DNA of 64,000 nt from Candidatus Moranbacteria bacterium RIFCSPHIGHO2_01_FULL_55_24 (GTDB lineage Bacteria > Patescibacteria > Paceibacteria > Moranbacterales > UBA1568). Shown here one piece after another: positions 56,515 through 64,000 of this stretch. The stretch spans positions 64,578 to 128,577 of the forward strand of contig MFRW01000004.1 of NCBI GenBank assembly GCA_001786575.1. The letters are read 5' to 3'. Every line of letters starts with the position of its first letter. The stretch's first letter is position 1. Below the pieces are notes generated by a model. It was not told the origin of the DNA. It made no database searches and saw nothing but the letters and a program-made list of their open reading frames with translations. The translations under genes were made by a program, and so were the position numbers.

Positions 56515-59295
56515 ATGTCTTTTACCACTCACCGCGCTCTCCAATACTTCGGCATCATCTTGATCGGCCTCTTTTTCGCCGGAGCCTATTACTATTTCCA
56601 AGCTCGGGCCGGAGTCACCCAGAAAACGACCAACACGACCCAGCTCAACACCTCGCAGAACAGCCTCATGACCAACGGTCTGGTCGGTCTGTGGACTTTC
56701 GATGGGGCCGATATCTCCGGGACCACCGCCTATGACCGGAGCGCGAATACCAATAACGGGACACTGACTAACGGTCCGGTGGTGACGCTCGGCAGACTCG
56801 GCCAAGCTGTTGATTTCGACGGTTCCAACGATTATGTTTCTGTGGCTGATAACGCCACGCTGGATTTTGATGATACGGCCGATCTCTCCATCTCCGGCTG
56901 GTTCTACCGTGATAATTTCGAGTCCGATGACACGATTATCGCGAAATCCAACGGCCAATTAGGGACAGACACCGGTTACCTCGTCTATATCGATGATGCG
57001 ACGGACAAGCTGGTCTTGAAAGTAGGCGATGGTACCGACCTCTATACCGTCACTTCGACGAGTACCTTCACTGCGACTGGCTGGAATCACTTCACGGTCG
57101 TCTGGGACCAGGATTCGGCAGACAATACCGAGATCTACATCGACGGAGCAGCGGATGGAGGGACGGATAGCGGTACGATCGGAAATATCGGCGACCTGTC
57201 CAGTGCTCTGGTGCTCGCCATCGGCGCCGAATCTGATGCCGGCAGCCCCTTCATAGGCTCGCTGGATGAGATACGGGTGTACAACCGGGCGTTCGTTGCT
57301 TCTGAAGCGCAGAGCCTCTACGAACTCGGTCGTCCCGATAGCCTGAACTCGAGTATTTCCGCTCTGCAAGGAACCGGCCGTCTTGACAGCGGTCTCGGGG
57401 GATACTGGGCGCTCGATGAGAACACCGGAACTTCCGCGACTGACTCGAGCACTAATGGCAATACGGGAACCCTCACCAACAGTCCGACCTGGACTACAGG
57501 ACAGATCAACTATGCGGTAGATTTCGACGGGACTGATGACTATATCAGTATCGGAGATGTGCTGGATACGACTGATTCTCGGGATTTCGCCATCTCCGGC
57601 TGGTTTAACCGCGATACGGCTACGACCGATGACACGATTATCGCGAAATCCAACGGCCAATTAGGGACAGACACCGGTTACCTCGTCTATATCGATGATG
57701 CGACGGACAAGCTGGTCTTGAAAGTAGGCGATGGTACCGACCTCTATACCGTCACTTCGACGAGTACCTTCACTGCGACTGGCTGGAATCACTTCGTGGC
57801 CGTCTGGGATGATGATTCGGCAGGAGGTGTGGAGATCTACATCAACGGGCATATCGATAACGCCACGGATAGCGGCACGATAGAAGATATCGGCGATTTC
57901 TCGAATGCCGTCAATCTGTATCTGGGAGCCGAATCCGATGTCGGCAACCCCTTCGACGGCAAACTGGACGAGATGAGGGTGTACAACCGCACACTTTCTT
58001 CTGGCGAAGTTGCCAACCTCTACCGTCTCTCGACTCCGACCGGTACGGACACAGGGCTTCAGGGGTACTGGTCGTTCAATGGGGGGGATATCGGTGTATC
58101 CAGAACTGTTTTCACAGATGACTTTACCGGGACTGCCGGTGATGACTTGAATACCCGCTCTGGATGGACTAAAGGAGGAAGCGGCACCGGCATCTATGAG
58201 ATAGGGGCGGATGGAGGCACCTTGGCGGGAGTCGCTGGCAATACCACGACTGTTTGGTGGCAAACCGATGATCCTGGGACTGGGAGTCAGTATGCTTCGA
58301 TGGTAGTCAGGGGTCTAGGCAATACCTCTACTTTTCTTGCAGTCAATATGACACCCTCGACGAATACGGGCTATGGCATACGCTTAAGCGGCACGACCCC
58401 GCGCCTCTACAGGAATTTTGCCGGTACCTTTACAGTTGCTACGACTGCCTTCACTCTGGGAGACAGGGTACGCATCAAATCGACGCGCGCCGGTGATAGT
58501 ATGGTGATAACGATGGATAAGAAGGTGGGCGATGCGGGAGCTTGGGTAAGCATGGGAGGCACGATGACCGATTCATCCTCGCCGAATTTTAACGGAGTGC
58601 CTGGCCTACGAGGACCGAGCACCTTGAGCGTGGATCCTTTTGCCGACGACTGGCAATCCGGGTCGGATGTTATCCCGACCGCTCTGGACAGGAGCGGTAC
58701 GGACAACAATGGCTTATTGAAGAACGGAGCGACGAAAGCCATCGGCAAACTCGGCCAGGGGCTCGATTTCGACGGGACCGATGACTATGTGAGCATACCT
58801 GACCACGTCTCGCTCGATGCCACGGATACCGCCGACCTCACCATCACTGGCTGGTTCTATCGGGATACGGCGACTACGGATGACACTATTATCGCCAAGC
58901 GAGACGGGATTCTCTCGACTGATACCGGATACATTGCGTATATAGATGATGCCGATGACAAGCTCTATTTCGAAGTTTCCGACGGCACGGATGAGTACCA
59001 ACTGGCGGGAGCGACGACCTTCGCCGCAACTGGCTGGCACCACTTTGCTATTGTCTGGGACCAGGATTCTGCGGCCAATTCTGAAATCTATATCGACGGA
59101 GCGGATGATAACGCGACGGACAGCGGTACGATTGGGAACATCGGCGATCTCTCCAACGCTCTGGTGCTCGCTATCGGAACCGAATCCGATGCCGTCAACC
59201 CCAACCCCTTCGACGGCAAGCTGGACGAGATGCGGGTATATAATCGGACGCTTTCAGTCGAGGAAATCTACGCGCTTTATAATCAGGGAAGATAA
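56515..59295 (+). CDS. Surface-anchored multi-LamG protein
   Basis: 926 residues. N-terminal membrane anchor (about 10-30). Three LamG/concanavalin-like domains, each with GLVGLWTFDG- or GYWxxDE-type starts, GQAVDFDGSNDYVS, LSISGWFYRD, GWNHFTVVWD and LDEIRVYNRA. Domain 3 is interrupted after YWSFNGGDIG (about residue 525) by a ~200-residue insert of different beta-rich sequence and resumes at about residue 720. Domains 1 and 2 share a perfect 170-bp DNA repeat. LamG domains bind glycans or proteins, so adhesion is likely. It ends 3 bp before xseA. Confidence 0.88.
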   Translation: MSFTTHRALQYFGIILIGLFFAGAYYYFQARAGVTQKTTNTTQLNTSQNSLMTNGLVGLWTFDGADISGTTAYDRSANTNNGTLTNGPVVTLGRLGQAVDFDGSNDYVSVADNATLDFDDTADLSISGWFYRDNFESDDTIIAKSNGQLGTDTGYLVYIDDATDKLVLKVGDGTDLYTVTSTSTFTATGWNHFTVVWDQDSADNTEIYIDGAADGGTDSGTIGNIGDLSSALVLAIGAESDAGSPFIGSLDEIRVYNRAFVASEAQSLYELGRPDSLNSSISALQGTGRLDSGLGGYWALDENTGTSATDSSTNGNTGTLTNSPTWTTGQINYAVDFDGTDDYISIGDVLDTTDSRDFAISGWFNRDTATTDDTIIAKSNGQLGTDTGYLVYIDDATDKLVLKVGDGTDLYTVTSTSTFTATGWNHFVAVWDDDSAGGVEIYINGHIDNATDSGTIEDIGDFSNAVNLYLGAESDVGNPFDGKLDEMRVYNRTLSSGEVANLYRLSTPTGTDTGLQGYWSFNGGDIGVSRTVFTDDFTGTAGDDLNTRSGWTKGGSGTGIYEIGADGGTLAGVAGNTTTVWWQTDDPGTGSQYASMVVRGLGNTSTFLAVNMTPSTNTGYGIRLSGTTPRLYRNFAGTFTVATTAFTLGDRVRIKSTRAGDSMVITMDKKVGDAGAWVSMGGTMTDSSSPNFNGVPGLRGPSTLSVDPFADDWQSGSDVIPTALDRSGTDNNGLLKNGATKAIGKLGQGLDFDGTDDYVSIPDHVSLDATDTADLTITGWFYRDTATTDDTIIAKRDGILSTDTGYIAYIDDADDKLYFEVSDGTDEYQLAGATTFAATGWHHFAIVWDQDSAANSEIYIDGADDNATDSGTIGNIGDLSNALVLAIGTESDAVNPNPFDGKLDEMRVYNRTLSVEEIYALYNQGR
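56924..57093 (+). repeat. 170-bp perfect repeat, copy 1 (LamG gene)
   Basis: Identical to 57626-57795 (offset 702 bp), covering the centre of a LamG domain. Confidence 0.9.
57626..57795 (+). repeat. 170-bp perfect repeat, copy 2 (LamG gene)
   Basis: Identical to 56924-57093; sequence on both sides is diverged, so this looks like gene conversion or recent exchange between domains. Confidence 0.9.
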
Positions 59296-59298
59296 CTT

Positions 59299-60834
59299 AT
59301 GTCTCTCATCAATGATCTCCGAAAATGGCGCACGGAACAGGCGCGGGTCGAAGGCGTAGAGCCTTACCGCGTGCTTACCAATGCCGTTCTGGATGCGATC
59401 GCCGCCACCAGTCCGGAAACCAAAGAAGCGCTGCTCGGGATAAAAGGCATCAAGGAAGCGCGCTTTCAGAAATACGGAAAAACGCTCCTGGCCATGGTGA
59501 AGGCATCGCTCGTATCCGGCACCGGTGAGATTCTTTCCGAGCAGAAAGAGGAAGAATCCTTTGATATTGCTTCTCTGGAAGCGAGTGCGCCGGAAGAGCC
59601 GCTTTCGGTGAGCAGCTTCCTGGATGCTCTGAACATCGAGCTTTCCGGCATGGCGGCGCGCATCCGCGGCGAAGTCTCAAGCGTCGATATCCGTGACCGC
59701 GTGGTGTACTTCACCTTAAAGGACAGCACAGACGAAAGCGCGCTCAACTGTCTCATTTTCCGCTACCAGTACGAAGTGTCCGGAGTAGCGCTTGCCGTGG
59801 GGGATGAGATCGTCGTCGAAGGCGTACCGGAGATCTACAAGCCGACCGGCCGCATGAGCTTGAAAGTCGGAGTGATCGAGCTTTTCGGGGAAGGAGCGCT
59901 CAAGAAAGCCTATGATGCGCTGTACAAGAAGCTCGAGACAGAGGGTGTGTTCGCTCCGGAAAAGAAACGCACCCTCCCGGAATTTCCGGAACGCATCGCA
60001 CTCATCACCTCGCGCGAAGGGGCGGCGATCGATGATTTCAAGATGAATCTCGGAAACTTCGGATTCCGAGTCACTTTCTTTCCGACTTCTGTCGAGGGGA
60101 AGAAAGCGGTTTTCGAGATCCTCCAAGCCATCCGCTACTTCAACAAGCACCCGGAGCGCTACGATTGCCTGGTGATCATCCGCGGCGGCGGAAGCCTAGA
60201 AAGTCTCCAAGCCTTCAATAACGAATCTCTGGTGCGCGAAGTAGCCGAGTCCCGCATCCCGACTCTTCTCGGTGTGGGCCACGAGAAGGACGTGACGCTC
60301 GCGGCGCTCGCGGCGGACGTGATGGTCTCGACGCCTACCGCCACAGCCAAGCTTCTGGCGCATCCGTGGAACGAAGCGCGGCAGCTCGCTTCACATTTCG
60401 AGAAGCATCTCCCGCTTCTCTTCCAAGAAAGACTGTCAAACACGCAAAGAAACGTGAATCGGGACACCGAGACACTCCTCGGTTATCTGCGCCTCATCCG
60501 CGAACGGGTAACGGAGTGCGAGCAGGATATCGCCCGGCACTTGGCGCTGACGCTCGAGTACGTGCGCCAGAAGAGGAGCGAGCTCGAGACTGCTCGGGAG
60601 AAACTGAAGCAGAGTTTCCAGTTCCTTTCTTCCCGGGTCGCGAAGGCGCTCGAATCCCTGGAAGCGCGGCTTCTCCAGTACGATCCGCAGCGGGTTCTCC
60701 GTCTGGGCTATAGCCTCATCAAGAAGGGGAATACGGTCTTGAAGGACGCCTCGCAAGCGAAAATCGGTGATATACTCGATATACAGCTGGGGAAGGGAGG
60801 TCTTTCCGCCGAAGTGAAGAAGATTACAGAATAA
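59299..60834 (+). CDS. xseA: Exonuclease VII large subunit with N-terminal HRDC domain
   Basis: 511 residues. Residues 1-70 look like an HRDC domain (LRKWRTEQARVEGVEPYRVL, LLGIKGIKEARFQKYG). XseA proper begins at about residue 100: SVSSFLDALNIEL, OB-fold GEVSSVDIRDRVVYFTLKD, PEFPERIALITSREGAAIDDF, the catalytic-domain CLVIIRGGGSLESLQAFN and LLGVGHEKDVTLAALAADVMVSTPTATA, then the long coiled coil. With XseB it degrades single-stranded DNA from both ends. The HRDC fusion is unusual; HRDC domains bind DNA in RecQ and RNase D. The LamG gene ends 3 bp upstream, so they may be co-transcribed. Confidence 0.94.
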   Translation: MSLINDLRKWRTEQARVEGVEPYRVLTNAVLDAIAATSPETKEALLGIKGIKEARFQKYGKTLLAMVKASLVSGTGEILSEQKEEESFDIASLEASAPEEPLSVSSFLDALNIELSGMAARIRGEVSSVDIRDRVVYFTLKDSTDESALNCLIFRYQYEVSGVALAVGDEIVVEGVPEIYKPTGRMSLKVGVIELFGEGALKKAYDALYKKLETEGVFAPEKKRTLPEFPERIALITSREGAAIDDFKMNLGNFGFRVTFFPTSVEGKKAVFEILQAIRYFNKHPERYDCLVIIRGGGSLESLQAFNNESLVREVAESRIPTLLGVGHEKDVTLAALAADVMVSTPTATAKLLAHPWNEARQLASHFEKHLPLLFQERLSNTQRNVNRDTETLLGYLRLIRERVTECEQDIARHLALTLEYVRQKRSELETAREKLKQSFQFLSSRVAKALESLEARLLQYDPQRVLRLGYSLIKKGNTVLKDASQAKIGDILDIQLGKGGLSAEVKKITE

Positions 60835-60844
60835 CGAAATCATT

Positions 60845-61045
60845 ATGCCAAAAACATCGCTCGGAGATTCTCTCAAAAAGATCCAGGACATCATCCGCTG
60901 GTTCGATAACCAGGAAGAGGTGGATGTCGAGAAGGGCTTGGAAAAGATCAAGGAAGGCGCCACGCTCATCAAGGACAGTCGTACCCGTCTGAAGGAGATC
61001 GAGAACGAATTCGAAATCGTGAAGAAAGAGTTAGAGAAGGAATAG
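60845..61045 (+). CDS. xseB: Exonuclease VII small subunit
   Basis: 66 residues, helical: LGDSLKKIQDIIRWFDNQEE, DVEKGLEKIKEGATLIKDSR and a C-terminal Glu/Lys coil. Size, helical repeat and position 10 bp after xseA identify it. Several copies bind the coiled coil of each XseA. Confidence 0.92.
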   Translation: MPKTSLGDSLKKIQDIIRWFDNQEEVDVEKGLEKIKEGATLIKDSRTRLKEIENEFEIVKKELEKE

Positions 61046-61302
61046 CAAGTAAATTTTTGCTTTTTGTTGTCCATTAAGTAAGAAGAGATTTTTTTCCTCT
61101 GCTCTCGACTCATCAGCGCTTTCAGCTAGCAGAAAATATCGCCCCCAATCGACGGCGGGGCACAGCTCATTTTCTGACCTAAAAGCGCTTCTTCAGACAA
61201 GATCGCGACCGTCAAAAAATTCTTCTCGTCTAAGGAACTGAATGAGGAGATCCCCTTCTCATGCTATAATTTTAGAATAAAGAAACACAAAAACAGGAGG
61301 AC
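61046..61302 (+). other. Intergenic region with promoter of oxidoreductase operon
   Basis: No gene seen. TATAAT preceded by ATGC lies at 61265-61270 and AGGAGG ends 4 nt before the ATG at 61303; the rest has no clear structure. Confidence 0.6.
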
Positions 61303-63003
61303 ATGAAACGTTTTTCAGGCGATATCTCTTTGGTATTAGGAGGAGCGGCCGGACAGGGGGTGCAGACGGTAGAAGCTCTTTTGGTTTCGGTGCTCAAACG
61401 CGAGGGCTACCGGGTTTTCGCGTGCAAAGAATACATGTCGCGCATCCGCGGAGGGAGCAATTCGACGGAAATCCGCATCACCGATACGCGCCGAGCCGCC
61501 TTCGTCAGCCGCATCGACCTGCTCTTCGCGATGGACAAGGATGTCGTGCCGCATCTGAAGGACCGCATCACCAAAGACACGATTATCCTCGGGGAAGCGG
61601 TCAAGATCAGTGCCGGTGCCTCGGAACACATCGTCGATATCCCTTTCACCCGCTTCGCCAACGAGCTCGGGAATCCGATATTCACCAGCACGGTAGCTGT
61701 CGGCGTGGCTTTGGGCATTCTCCGGGCATCGATCGAGGAATTCGAGCAGTACCTCTCCGAGCATTTCGCCCGGAAAGGCGAAGAGATCGTAGAGAAGAAC
61801 ATCCAGGCGGCCCGCCTCGGCTACGATTTCGGCAAACACTTGGCGTATGACGAAGGCATCGAGGTGCATATCAAGAAAGATGAAGCGATAAAGAGCGAGC
61901 TTCTCTTAGAAGGAAGCGATGCTCTCGGTCTCGGCACACTTTCCGGCGGCTGCAACTATATCTCCTCGTACCCGATGTCGCCGGGAACGACTCTCCTTAC
62001 CTATCTGGCACAGCATGGAGCGGAGTTCGGGGTAGTCGTGGACCAGGCCGAGGATGAGATCGCGGCCATAAATCAGGGGCTCGGCGCCTGGTACGCCGGC
62101 GCGCGGGCGATCGTCACGACTTCCGGCGGCGGCTTTTCCCTCATGACCGAAGGCGTGAGCCTCGCGGGAATGATCGAGACCCCGATCGTCATCCATATCG
62201 GCCAGCGGCCGGGACCGGCCACAGGACTCCCGACGCGCACGGAACAGGCCGACCTCAACTTGGCCCTCTACTCCGGCCACGGCGAATTCCCAAGAGTGAT
62301 CTTCGCTCCCGGCACCCATGAAGAGCTTTTCCGTCTCGCACACCAGGCTTTCCAGATAGCTGATAAGTATCAGATCCCGGTCTTTCTTCTGACGGACCAG
62401 TATCTCTTGGATTCGGTTGGAAGTTTTCAGAAAAAAGATTTCACTTTCGAGCCTGTAGAACACCATGTGATTCGGACGGGCGCGGAGTACAAGCGGTATG
62501 TTTATGCCGAGAACGGTGTCTCGCCGCGCGGTATCCCGGGATATGGAGCCGGACTCGTCGGACTCGACAGCGACGAGCATGATGAAGAAGCGCGTATCAC
62601 GGAAAGCCACGAGGTACGGCGCCGGATGCACGGGAAACGTCTCAAGAAGCTGGAGGGTATCTGCGAGGAAGCGCTCATGCCTACGGAAATCGGCGATGCG
62701 AAGCACGCAGAAACGCTCGTGGTCTGCTGGGGCTCCAATCGGGGCGTGGTAGAGGAGAGTCTGGAAAAGGCAGGGAATGAGGCGCTTGCCGCACTCCATT
62801 TTTCCCAGGTCTATCCGCTACCGGCGAAGGCGAAGAAGCTCTTCTCGAAAAAGAAAGTGGTCGTACTCGAGAATAACACAGGCGGGCAATTCGCAAATCT
62901 CTTGCAGCTGGAGTACGGCATCAAGATTTCAGGAAATATCCTCCAGTCTGACGGAGCGCCGTTCGCGGTGGAGGACGTCATCAAAAAATTCAAACATCTG
63001 TAG
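61303..63003 (+). CDS. 2-oxoacid:ferredoxin oxidoreductase, fused gamma-alpha subunit
   Basis: 566 residues. The gamma domain (1-190) starts SLVLGGAAGQGVQTVEALLV and contains EYMSRIRGGSNSTEIRI. The alpha (pyrimidine-binding) domain follows: GCNYISSYPMSPGTTLLTYL, VVDQAEDEIAAINQGLGAWYAGARAIVTTSGGGFSLMTEG, and a C-terminal VVCWGSNRGVVEESL domain. This is the KorA/PorA-type fusion. With the beta subunit it oxidises a 2-oxoacid to acyl-CoA and reduces ferredoxin. Strong AGGAGG ribosome site. No 4Fe-4S delta subunit gene is adjacent. Confidence 0.94.
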   Translation: MKRFSGDISLVLGGAAGQGVQTVEALLVSVLKREGYRVFACKEYMSRIRGGSNSTEIRITDTRRAAFVSRIDLLFAMDKDVVPHLKDRITKDTIILGEAVKISAGASEHIVDIPFTRFANELGNPIFTSTVAVGVALGILRASIEEFEQYLSEHFARKGEEIVEKNIQAARLGYDFGKHLAYDEGIEVHIKKDEAIKSELLLEGSDALGLGTLSGGCNYISSYPMSPGTTLLTYLAQHGAEFGVVVDQAEDEIAAINQGLGAWYAGARAIVTTSGGGFSLMTEGVSLAGMIETPIVIHIGQRPGPATGLPTRTEQADLNLALYSGHGEFPRVIFAPGTHEELFRLAHQAFQIADKYQIPVFLLTDQYLLDSVGSFQKKDFTFEPVEHHVIRTGAEYKRYVYAENGVSPRGIPGYGAGLVGLDSDEHDEEARITESHEVRRRMHGKRLKKLEGICEEALMPTEIGDAKHAETLVVCWGSNRGVVEESLEKAGNEALAALHFSQVYPLPAKAKKLFSKKKVVVLENNTGGQFANLLQLEYGIKISGNILQSDGAPFAVEDVIKKFKHL

Positions 63004-63004
63004 T

Positions 63005-63865
63005 ATGGCTGTCGACAAGAAACAATACGATCTGCCGGCTCATACCGACCTGGCCTGGTGCCCGGGCTGCGGCAACTTCCCGATCCTAAATATCGTGAAG
63101 ACGGCGCTTGCCGAACTCGATATCCCGCCGGAAGGCGTCGTCATCTGCTCGGGTATCGGCCAAGCGGCCAAGACTCCCCAGTACATGCGGGTCAATTACT
63201 TCAACGGCCTCCACGGGCGGGCGCTTCCGCCGGCGACCGCCATCAAGCTCGCCAATCCTGGTCTGGTGGTCATTTCGGAATCCGGCGACGGCGATACCTA
63301 TGGCGAGGGCGGCAACCACTTTCTGCATACCATCCGCCGGAATCCCGACATCACCAACATCGTCCATGACAACATGATCTACGGCCTCACGAAGGGTCAG
63401 GCTTCTCCGACCTCCGAGAAGGGGATGAAGACGCCGATCCAGACAGAAGGCGTCGTTTTGGAACCGTTCAATCCTCTGGCTACCGCGCTTTCGCTCGGAG
63501 CGACATTTGTAGCACGCGTCTTCTCGGGGGACATCATCCAGGCCAAGGAGATCGTGAAGGCTGCCATCCAGCACAAAGGCTACGCCTTGGTGGATGTCTT
63601 TCAGCCCTGTGTGGTCTTCAACAAGCAGAATACCTACCAGTGGTTCAAGGAGCATACGTACTATCTGGACGAACAGCACGACAAGACAGACAAGATGAAG
63701 GCGCTGGAAATCGCTTTCGATATGGAGAAGCTCGCCCTCGGAGTGATCTACCAGAAAACCGGACGCCCCACCTACGAAGAGCTCATCCGCGACGGCCAAG
63801 ACCCGCTCTTCCTCCGGAAACGGAACGATGCGGCACTCAAGAAACTGCTTGAGTCGTATAAATGA
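63005..63865 (+). CDS. 2-oxoacid:ferredoxin oxidoreductase, beta subunit
   Basis: 286 residues. Binds thiamine pyrophosphate: WCPGCGNFPILNIVKTAL (Cys ligands of the cluster), GIGQAAKTPQYMRVNYFNGLHGRALPPATAIKL, and the TPP motif SGDGDTYGEGGNHFLHTIRRN with HDNMIYGLTKGQASPTSEKG. The start at 63005 lies 1 bp after the alpha-subunit stop. The substrate (pyruvate, 2-oxoglutarate or branched-chain 2-oxoacid) cannot be assigned from sequence by eye. A terminator follows at 63865-63900. Confidence 0.95.
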   Translation: MAVDKKQYDLPAHTDLAWCPGCGNFPILNIVKTALAELDIPPEGVVICSGIGQAAKTPQYMRVNYFNGLHGRALPPATAIKLANPGLVVISESGDGDTYGEGGNHFLHTIRRNPDITNIVHDNMIYGLTKGQASPTSEKGMKTPIQTEGVVLEPFNPLATALSLGATFVARVFSGDIIQAKEIVKAAIQHKGYALVDVFQPCVVFNKQNTYQWFKEHTYYLDEQHDKTDKMKALEIAFDMEKLALGVIYQKTGRPTYEELIRDGQDPLFLRKRNDAALKKLLESYK

Positions 63866-63900
63866 AAAACTCCCTGCCGGTAAAGCGGGGAGTTTTCTTT
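63865..63900. terminator. Bidirectional terminator after oxidoreductase operon
   Basis: AAAACTCCC/GGGGAGTTTT stem, shared with the convergent gene at the window end. Confidence 0.8.
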
Positions 63901-64000
63901 TAGTCGATGCCGAGCTGTACCTTGGCTTCCAGAGACATTTTCTCGGGAGTCCAGGGCGGATCGAAGGAGAGCTCGACTTCCACTTCCTGTATCTCTTCGA
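63900..64000 (-). CDS. MIP18/SufT-like iron-sulfur assembly factor, 3' end only
   Basis: Only the last 33 codons are in the window. They read EEIQEVEVELSFDPPWTPEK, then MSLEAKVQLGID. The VELxxDPPWTPxxMSxEAKxQLG ending is typical of DUF59 (PaaD/SufT/MIP18) metal-sulfur cluster assembly proteins. The conserved active Cys would lie outside. It may mature the iron-sulfur clusters of the convergent ferredoxin oxidoreductase. Confidence 0.85.
   Translation of the reverse strand, partial: EEIQEVEVELSFDPPWTPEKMSLEAKVQLGID

Noticed and set aside
56924..57795. Possible CRISPR or mobile repeat
   Set aside because: Only two copies, both inside one reading frame and in register with LamG domains.

Overview
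The window most resembles a chromosomal segment of a Patescibacteria (Candidate Phyla Radiation) bacterium, probably a Parcubacteria-type lineage. This is an inference. It rests on a dnaG-rpoD pair with a Lys/Ala/Pro-rich sigma-factor tail, many small exported or membrane proteins with little metabolism, sortase plus SdrD/DUF11-type giant surface proteins, LamG proteins, a DUF5679 zinc ribbon, short or absent 5' leaders, and normal use of TGA as a stop (so not a UGA-recoding Gracilibacteria/Absconditabacteria type). Most of the DNA is moderately G+C rich; a few A+T-rich patches look imported.

Layout. 0-2.1 kb: dnaG 3' end, rpoD, tRNA-Asn. 2.1-5.3 kb: an A+T-rich island starting at the tRNA 3' end and bracketed by ~64-bp direct repeats; it carries a broken cytosine methyltransferase, an ImmA/IrrE-type peptidase with an Xre regulator, a DUF2188 protein and an AlbA_2/Schlafen-type protein. 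5.4-7.8 kb: tyrosine phosphatase, an unknown Cys-rich protein and a ParB-like protein. 7.8-15 kb: C39-like peptidase, MurJ, a beta-propeller protein, hydrolase, CapA-like, DUF3175 and ABC-F proteins. 15-20 kb: cupredoxin, ATP-grasp enzyme, an ApbE/ferric-reductase-like operon, ECF sigma factor with a membrane partner. 20-22.1 kb: phosphoribosyltransferase, YjbQ, amidase.

22.1-28.7 kb is a copper-handling block: CsoR with its operator, DUF305, DUF302, CopA, an HMA-TauE/SafE fusion, a cupredoxin, a CuA-site protein and a second DUF305 protein. 28.7-34.2 kb: a PEP-CTERM protein (unexpected here), a transglutaminase-like protein, an alternative oxidase with all six di-iron ligands, a SET-domain protein, a pseudouridine synthase, a lysozyme-like protein and a CAP-domain protein. 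Three genes in this stretch are preceded by a promoter followed at once by a terminator-like hairpin.

34.5-44.9 kb: a 3035-residue surface protein with an internal LPMTG signal followed by a second signal-peptide-like segment, overlapping its own sortase gene. 44.9-56.4 kb: PBP1A, cyclophilin lipoprotein, HtrA-like protease, a TPC-type metal P-ATPase, a PilX-like pilin, a MacB/LolCDE-type ABC pair, an MsrQ-like haem protein and a DsbA-like oxidoreductase. 56.5-64 kb: a LamG repeat protein, exonuclease VII (xseA with an HRDC fusion, xseB), a 2-oxoacid:ferredoxin oxidoreductase pair and the 3' end of an iron-sulfur assembly factor.

Overall theme: cell-envelope display and remodelling, copper and redox handling outside or at the membrane (CuA-like protein, cupredoxins, AOX, ferric-reductase-like and MsrQ-like proteins, DsbA), and at least one mobile island at a tRNA gene. 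No rRNA, CRISPR array or recognisable transposase was seen.
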